NCBI GenBank assembly: GCA_027352645.1
Contig: DAIEIL010000003.1
Coordinates: 1-11,924, forward strand
Direction of reading: 5' to 3'
Source of the DNA: Rhodobiaceae bacterium
GTDB taxonomy: Bacteria > Pseudomonadota > Alphaproteobacteria > Parvibaculales > Parvibaculaceae
Length of the DNA stretch: 11,924 nucleotides
Below the pieces are notes generated by a model. That model ran no database searches. It saw only the letters and a list, made by a program, of their open reading frames with translations, and was not told the origin of the DNA. Shown piece by piece: positions 7,765-11,924 of the stretch (its first letter is position 1; every line of letters starts with the position of its first letter). The translations under genes were made by a program, and so were the position numbers.

Positions 7765-9105
7765 ATGACCGTCATCGCCCGCTTTGCGCCCAGCCCGACC
7801 GGCAAGCTTCATGTCGGCAATATCCGCGCGGCGCTGTTCAGCTGGCTCTATGCGAAGAAGGCGGGCGGAAAATATCTGCTGCGTCTCGACGATACGGACA
7901 CGGAACGGTCGACGGAAGAATTTGCCAAGGGGATCGAGACCGATCTCGAATGGCTTGGCTTGAAGCACGATATTTTTGCGAGGCAGTCTGACCGGATCGC
8001 CGAATATGAGTCTGCAGCGGCGGCCTTGAAGGAAGCGGGACGCCTTTACCCCTGCTACGAAACCGGGGCGGAACTCGAACGCAAGCGCAAGCTTCAGCTC
8101 TCACAGAAGAAGCCGCCGGTCTATGACCGCGCCGCGCTGAAGCTGACCGATGACGAGAAGCGCGCGCTCGAAGCGGAGGGGCGCCGCCCGCATTGGCGTT
8201 TCAAGCTCGACAGCGAGAAGACGGGCTTTGACGATCTCGTTCAGGGGCATGTGGCGGTCGACGCGGCCTCGTTGTCGGACCCGGTGCTGGTGCGCGAGGA
8301 CGGCAGTTTCCTCTACACGCTGCCGAGTGTCGTCGACGATATCGAGTTCCGGGTCACCCATGTCGTTCGCGGCGCCGACCACATCACGAATACCGGCGTG
8401 CAGATTCAGATCGCCCGCGCGCTGGGCGCCGAGCAGCCGGTCTATGCGCATTTCTCGCTTCTGCAGGGCCCCGAGGGGCGGCCGCTTTCAAAGCGCGAAG
8501 ATGCCGCCTTTTCGATAGAGGCGCTGCGCGAAGCGGGTTACGAGCCCATGGCAATCAATTCGCTGCTCGCGCGGCTGGGCACTTCGGACGCGCATGAGGC
8601 GCTGTTGTCGCTCGATGAGCTTGCTGCGGGTTTCGACATCTCGCATCTCGGCCGCGCCGACATCCGCTTCGAGCCCGCCGAACTCGACAGGATGAATGCG
8701 TCGATCCTGCACCTCACGCCATACGAGGCGGCACGGGCGCGTCTTGCCGATGCCGGCTGCGATCTCGGCCCCGCCTTCTGGGATGCGGTGAAGCCGAACC
8801 TCGCGCGGTTTGCAGATGTGGCGGAGTGGGCGCGGGTCGTCCGGGGGCCGATCACGCCGGTGATCGAGGATGCGGACTTTGCCGCGGAAGCCGCCGCCGA
8901 ACTTCCGGCCGAGCCTTGGGATATCGCGACATGGGGCCTCTGGACCGAGGCGGTGAAGGGGAAGACCGGCCGCAAAGGCAAGGCACTCTTCATGCCGCTC
9001 AGGCTCGCGCTTACAGGGCTCGACCATGGACCGGAGCTCAAAAATCTGCTACCTCTCATCGGGCGCGAGAGGGCGGAAGCCCGACTTCGCGGCGTAAGTC
9101 ACTGA
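7765..9105 (+). CDS. gltX: Glutamyl-tRNA synthetase, short alphaproteobacterial (type 2-like) form
   Basis: This 446-residue class I aminoacyl-tRNA synthetase attaches glutamate to tRNA in the cytoplasm. The catalytic Rossmann domain opens with RFAPSPTGKLHVGNIRAAL (6-24), in which HVGN (16-19) is the HIGH motif. RLDDTD (40-45) replaces the common RIEDTD. The KMSKS loop is RPLSKRED (239-246). The C-terminal anticodon-binding domain ends with the lysine-rich GKTGRKGKALFMPLR block (399-413) typical of GluRS. The Cys-X-Cys zinc site of the E. coli type is absent; only C97 remains in that region. The length is short compared with the roughly 470-residue type. Many alphaproteobacteria have two GluRS paralogues and lack GlnRS, so Gln-tRNA is made by transamidation of Glu-tRNA(Gln). 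This copy resembles the second paralogue, but its tRNA preference cannot be read from sequence. It follows nadE after 12 nt, with no clear terminator at its 3' end. Confidence 0.94.
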   Translation: MTVIARFAPSPTGKLHVGNIRAALFSWLYAKKAGGKYLLRLDDTDTERSTEEFAKGIETDLEWLGLKHDIFARQSDRIAEYESAAAALKEAGRLYPCYETGAELERKRKLQLSQKKPPVYDRAALKLTDDEKRALEAEGRRPHWRFKLDSEKTGFDDLVQGHVAVDAASLSDPVLVREDGSFLYTLPSVVDDIEFRVTHVVRGADHITNTGVQIQIARALGAEQPVYAHFSLLQGPEGRPLSKREDAAFSIEALREAGYEPMAINSLLARLGTSDAHEALLSLDELAAGFDISHLGRADIRFEPAELDRMNASILHLTPYEAARARLADAGCDLGPAFWDAVKPNLARFADVAEWARVVRGPITPVIEDADFAAEAAAELPAEPWDIATWGLWTEAVKGKTGRKGKALFMPLRLALTGLDHGPELKNLLPLIGRERAEARLRGVSH

Positions 9106-9135
9106 TAAGGCTTATGTTTTCGTAACGGCGAGACG

Positions 9136-9198
9136 ATGGCACCGAACATGGCGATGAAACGCCCGGCCATTATTGGGATTCTCATTATTCGCGGCTGA
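9136..9198 (+). CDS. Putative isoleucine-rich leader peptide of cimA
   Basis: A 20-codon ORF (ATG 9136, TGA 9196-9198) lies in the gap between gltX and cimA. The peptide ends PAIIGILIIRG, with Ile at 12, 13, 15, 17 and 18 and Leu at 16, so five Ile fall within seven residues. All five Ile codons are ATT, while cimA uses mostly ATC. A weak purine-rich site (GGCGAG, 9127-9132) precedes the ATG. The stop codon lies inside the 5' arm of a hairpin (9191-9212). Leader peptides of this design report charged-tRNA supply: ribosomes stall on the regulatory codons when that amino acid is scarce and change folding of the RNA ahead. CimA opens a route to isoleucine, so Ile codons are the expected sensor. 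The ORF is short and could be chance. The match between codon content, position, RNA pairing and downstream pathway is what makes it credible. Confidence 0.65.
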   Translation: MAPNMAMKRPAIIGILIIRG

Positions 9199-9282
9199 CA
9201 ACAGTCTGCCGCCGCCGTACAAGCTCGCTTAAATTCCATGTGAGATAACGGGTCCGGTCGCGGCAGGGTGATGCTGTGCGCG
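9191..9282 (+). promoter_or_regulatory. Candidate cimA attenuator: mutually exclusive RNA hairpins
   Basis: Four segments can pair in alternative ways. Segment 1:2 is GCGGC-U-GAC-AACA-GUC-U-GCCGC (9191-9212), with eight pairs around one U-U mismatch and a 4-nt loop. Segment 2 (CTGCCGC, 9206-9212) is also perfectly complementary to segment 3 (GCGGCAG, 9260-9266). Segment 3 with its flank (CGCGGCAG, 9259-9266) can instead pair with segment 4 (CTGTGCGCG, 9274-9282) through eight pairs, one of them G-U, with one bulged G and a 7-nt loop. A ribosome stalled on the ATT codons (9169-9189) would open 1:2 and favour 2:3. One at the leader stop would mask segment 2 and allow 3:4. No U-tract follows 3:4, so it does not look like an intrinsic terminator. 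It ends 5 nt before the likely cimA ribosome binding site. Pairings were found by eye, not by energy calculation. Confidence 0.5.
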
Positions 9283-9299
9283 TCATACGGAATATGACC

Positions 9300-10937
9300 A
9301 TGAGCAGAGAACGCCTCTATCTCTTCGACACGACGCTCCGCGACGGAGCGCAGACGCAGGGCGTCGACTTCAACGTCGAAGACAAGCGGCTCATTGCGGG
9401 CCTGCTGGATGAGTTGGGCGTCGATTACATTGAAGGCGGCTATCCCGGCGCCAATCCCACCGACACGAGCTTTTTCAGCGAGCGGCCGGCGCTGAAGCGC
9501 GCGAAGTTCACGGCTTTCGGCATGACGAAGCGCGCAGGGCGCAGTGCCTCGAATGATCCGGGGCTCGCCGCGATCCTCGATGCGGATACGGACGCCGTCT
9601 GCCTCGTTGCCAAGAGCTGGGACTTCCAGGTGAGGGTCGCGCTCGGCATCACCAATGAGGAAAACCTGGAGTCGATCGCGGATAGCGTGAAGGCCATCGC
9701 CGCCAAGGGCCGCGAGCCGATGATCGACTGCGAGCATTTCTTCGACGGGTACAAGGCGAACCGCGCCTATGCGCTCTCCTGCATCGGGACGGCGCTGGAC
9801 GCGGGCGCGCGCTGGGCGGTGCTTTGCGACACCAATGGCGGCACGCTGCCGGACGAGGTCGAGCGCATTGTCGGCGAGGTGATCGCTTCCGGCGTCTCCG
9901 GCGACCGGCTCGGCATCCATGCGCATAACGACACGGAGAATGCGGTCGCGAATTCGCTCGCCGCGATCCGCGCAGGCGTGCGTCAGGTGCAGGGAACGCT
10001 CAACGGGCTGGGCGAGCGTTGCGGGAACGCGAACATCGTTTCGCTGATCCCGACGCTGCTTCTGAAGAAGGAATATGCAGATCGCTTCGAGATCGCCGTC
10101 AGCCTCGAAAGGCTGAAGACGCTGACGCATGTTTCGCGCACGCTGGACGAAATCCTCAACCGCGCGCCGAACCGCTATGCGCCTTATGTCGGCGAGAACG
10201 CCTTTGCTTCCAAGGCGGGCATCCATGTCTCGGCGATCCTGAAAGATCCCGCGACCTATGAGCATGTGCCGCCGGAAAGCGTCGGCAACCAGCGCAAGAT
10301 CGCCGTTTCCGATCAGGCGGGCCGTTCGAACATCCTTGCCGCGCTTGAAGAGGCCGGCATCAAGATCGATCCGAAGGATTCCCGCGTACAGCGGCTTCTC
10401 GACGAGGTGAAGGAGCGCGAGTTCCTCGGCTATTCCTATGATGGCGCGGGCGCCTCATTCGAACTTCTCGCGCGGCGTCTTCTGGGCGAAGTGCCGGAAT
10501 ATTTCGTGATCGAATCCTTCCGGGTGCTGGTTGAACGCCGCTACAACGCGGTGGGCGAATTCGTCACGGTTTCGGAAGCGACCGTGAAAGTGAATGTGGA
10601 CGGCGATGTGCTGATTTCTGTGGGCGAGGGCAACGGCCCCGTCAACGCGCTCGATCAGGCGCTGCGCAAGGATCTCGGCAAATATTCGCCCTATATCGAA
10701 GACCTGCGTCTTGCGGACTTCAAGGTCCGTATCCTGACGAGCGGCACCGAAGCCATCACTCGCGTCATGATCGAAAGCGCGGACGATATGGGCAACCGAT
10801 GGTTCACCGTCGGCGTCTCGCCCAACATCGTCGACGCCTCGTTCCAGGCGCTTGTCGATTCCATCACCTACAAGCTGCTGCGCGACGGCGCGCCCGCGCC
10901 CGTCAAACCGGCCAAAAAGATGGAAGTGCGAGTCTAG
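9300..10937 (+). CDS. cimA: (R)-citramalate synthase
   Basis: This 545-residue enzyme condenses acetyl-CoA with pyruvate to (R)-citramalate, the first step of the threonine-independent route to 2-oxobutyrate and isoleucine. The N-terminal TIM-barrel (about 5-275) has LFDTTLRDGAQTQGVDF (8-24), holding R14 and D15, the metal-binding HAHND (207-211) and GTLNGLGERCGNANI (232-246). A middle region with FASKAGIHVSAI (302-313) leads to a C-terminal LeuA-type allosteric domain (about 405-530), the usual site of end-product feedback. LFDTTLRDGAQTQGVDF favours CimA over isopropylmalate or homocitrate synthase. I choose ATG 9300 because CGGAA (9288-9292) sits 7 nt upstream and the protein then begins MSRERLYLFD. 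ATG 9294 and GTG 9276 are in-frame alternatives, and GTG 9276 would fall inside segment 4 of the leader RNA. The gene probably responds to isoleucine supply through the leader peptide at 9136-9198. Confidence 0.94.
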   Translation: MSRERLYLFDTTLRDGAQTQGVDFNVEDKRLIAGLLDELGVDYIEGGYPGANPTDTSFFSERPALKRAKFTAFGMTKRAGRSASNDPGLAAILDADTDAVCLVAKSWDFQVRVALGITNEENLESIADSVKAIAAKGREPMIDCEHFFDGYKANRAYALSCIGTALDAGARWAVLCDTNGGTLPDEVERIVGEVIASGVSGDRLGIHAHNDTENAVANSLAAIRAGVRQVQGTLNGLGERCGNANIVSLIPTLLLKKEYADRFEIAVSLERLKTLTHVSRTLDEILNRAPNRYAPYVGENAFASKAGIHVSAILKDPATYEHVPPESVGNQRKIAVSDQAGRSNILAALEEAGIKIDPKDSRVQRLLDEVKEREFLGYSYDGAGASFELLARRLLGEVPEYFVIESFRVLVERRYNAVGEFVTVSEATVKVNVDGDVLISVGEGNGPVNALDQALRKDLGKYSPYIEDLRLADFKVRILTSGTEAITRVMIESADDMGNRWFTVGVSPNIVDASFQALVDSITYKLLRDGAPAPVKPAKKMEVRV

Positions 10938-10943
10938 TTTTCC

Positions 10944-11009
10944 GCAGAGCGCAACCTCGCCCGCGCTCCGGCCGGAGCGTCTGGGCGAGGAGGCGAAACA
11001 AGGCTCTGC
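10944..11009 (+). promoter_or_regulatory. Nested stem-loop in the cimA-rarD gap
   Basis: Three stems nest in the 75-nt interval. An outer GCAGAGC (10944-10950) pairs with GCTCTGC (11003-11009). A middle CCTCGCCC (10955-10962) pairs with GGGCGAGG (10983-10990). An inner CGCTCCG (10964-10970) pairs with CGGAGCG (10973-10979). All are perfect matches by eye. The middle and inner stems together make a stable GC-rich hairpin without a downstream T-run, so it is not a standard terminator. The outer 3' arm overlaps or abuts the rarD ribosome binding site (AAGG, 11000-11003) and ends 3 nt before the ATG, so the fold could limit rarD translation or protect the cimA 3' end. Confidence 0.5.
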
Positions 11010-11012
11010 ATC

Positions 11013-11924
11013 ATGACGACGACACAAAACGAAACCCTGACACGCGAGGCCTACCTCGGCGGCCTTGCTGCCGGCGCCGGATATATGTTCTGGGGCCTTT
11101 CGGTCATTTTCTACCGGCAGCTCGCGCATGTCGTGCCCTTCGAAATTCTGGCGCACCGCACGCTCTGGAGCATTCTGCTCATCGCGGCGCTGATCTTCGG
11201 GCTGGGGCGCGGGGTGCATCTTGGCGCGTTGCTGCGCGACCGCAGGAAGCTTGCGACGCTTGCCTCGTCGGCGATGCTCCTCGCGATGAATTGGGGCATT
11301 TTCATCTGGGCCATCAATTCCGGCCGCATTCTCGAAACGAGCCTCGGCTATTTCATCAATCCGCTGGTGAGCGTTCTCCTCGGCGTTGCTCTCCTTGGTG
11401 AGAGGCTGTCGCGTCCGCAAATCTCCGCCGTTGCGCTCGCAGGGGCGGCGGTCGCGTGGTTCACTTTCTCGCTCGGGTTTCTGCCGTGGATCGCGCTGCT
11501 GCTGGCGGCGAGTTTTGCCGCCTATGGCTATTTGCGGAAGATCACGCGGGTCGACGCTCTGTCGGGGCTTCTCATCGAGGTCGTGGTGATGTCGCCCTTC
11601 GCGATTGCCTATCTCGCCTATGCCTCGGCGCATGGCGGAACGGGCTTTGCGAAGGACGGTTGGCTCACCGATGTGTTGCTCGTTGCGACGGGACCGATGA
11701 CGACGCTGCCGCTTGTGCTTTTCACCTATGGCGCGCAGCGCGTTCGGCTGACGACGCTTGGGCTCCTGCAATATCTGGTGCCGACCATGTCCTTCGTGAT
11801 CGCCATCTGGGTCTATGGCGAGCCGCTGGGACATGGCCAGATGGTGACCTTCGGCCTCATCTGGATCGGACTTGCGATCTTCACGATGGACGCGTGGCGG
11901 AAGGAGCGGGAGCTTCGCCGCGCC
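11013..11924 (+). CDS. rarD: RarD-type EamA/DMT permease, cut by the right edge
   Basis: The frame from ATG 11013 is open to the last base, giving 304 residues with no stop. The protein is almost certainly nearly complete, since RarD proteins are about 300 residues. It is a hydrophobic inner-membrane protein with about ten helices in two EamA halves. RarD marks include AMNWGIFIWAINSGRILETS (91-110), SLGYFINPLVSVLLG (110-124) and the end GLIWIGLAIFTMDAW (281-295). RarD belongs to the drug/metabolite transporter superfamily; the name comes from a chloramphenicol-sensitivity phenotype and the true substrate is unsettled. The basic tail RKERELRRA follows the last helix. It lies 75 nt after cimA on the same strand, behind a strong RNA hairpin. 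The ribosome binding site is AAGG at 9-nt spacing. Confidence 0.93.
   Translation, partial: MTTTQNETLTREAYLGGLAAGAGYMFWGLSVIFYRQLAHVVPFEILAHRTLWSILLIAALIFGLGRGVHLGALLRDRRKLATLASSAMLLAMNWGIFIWAINSGRILETSLGYFINPLVSVLLGVALLGERLSRPQISAVALAGAAVAWFTFSLGFLPWIALLLAASFAAYGYLRKITRVDALSGLLIEVVVMSPFAIAYLAYASAHGGTGFAKDGWLTDVLLVATGPMTTLPLVLFTYGAQRVRLTTLGLLQYLVPTMSFVIAIWVYGEPLGHGQMVTFGLIWIGLAIFTMDAWRKERELRRA

Noticed and set aside
9105..9115. Palindrome ATAAGGCTTAT after gltX followed by TTTT, as a terminator
   Set aside because: The palindrome has a one-base centre, so no usable loop, and it is AT-rich with at most four pairs. It might be part of a promoter or operator, but nothing supports that.
9099..10265. 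Long open frame (388 codons) antisense to cimA
   Set aside because: It is a by-product of strong GC3 bias on the opposite strand. The cimA frame has intact family motifs throughout, and the antisense translation is Arg-rich with no recognisable domain.
10455..11834. 459-codon antisense frame over cimA and rarD
   Set aside because: It is rich in Arg, Glu and His with no motif, and it covers two well-supported genes on the other strand.

Overview
The window looks like ordinary chromosome of a GC-rich alphaproteobacterium. The evidence is indirect: strong C/G bias at third codon positions, a short non-canonical glutamyl-tRNA synthetase of the second type often found in alphaproteobacteria, a NodT-type outer-membrane lipoprotein, and a CimA citramalate synthase. 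I cannot fix the genus from sequence alone. I see no mobile element, CRISPR array, tRNA or rRNA gene.

Left half (1-5930, all on the minus strand). Read in the direction of transcription, a medium-chain (MDR) NADPH oxidoreductase (5930-4926) ends in a strong intrinsic terminator (4885-4922). A separate unit follows: macA (4800-3589), macB (3592-1634, 4-nt ATGA overlap with macA) and a NodT-family outer-membrane factor (1622-246). Together these encode a complete tripartite efflux pump: inner-membrane ABC ATPase/permease, periplasmic adaptor and outer-membrane duct. A second MDR oxidoreductase starts at 162 and runs off the left edge. MacB carries Asp where the catalytic Walker B Glu is expected.

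Right half (6091-11924, all on the plus strand). The genes are nadE (glutamine-dependent NAD synthase), gltX (glutamyl-tRNA synthetase, 12 nt downstream), cimA ((R)-citramalate synthase, the entry to threonine-independent isoleucine synthesis) and rarD (EamA-type permease, cut by the right edge). A divergent 160-nt region (5931-6090) separates the two halves.

The most interesting signal is in the 194-nt gap between gltX and cimA. A 20-codon ORF (9136-9198) encodes a peptide with five isoleucines, all ATT, within seven consecutive residues just before its stop codon. Its end overlaps an RNA hairpin, and the 3' arm of that hairpin can pair instead with a segment just upstream of cimA. This is the layout of a ribosome-mediated attenuator, and the amino acid sensed would be the end product of the CimA pathway. 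There is no U-tract after the last hairpin, so control may act on translation or through Rho rather than by intrinsic termination. A second structured leader precedes rarD. No gene-free stretch exceeds 200 nt.
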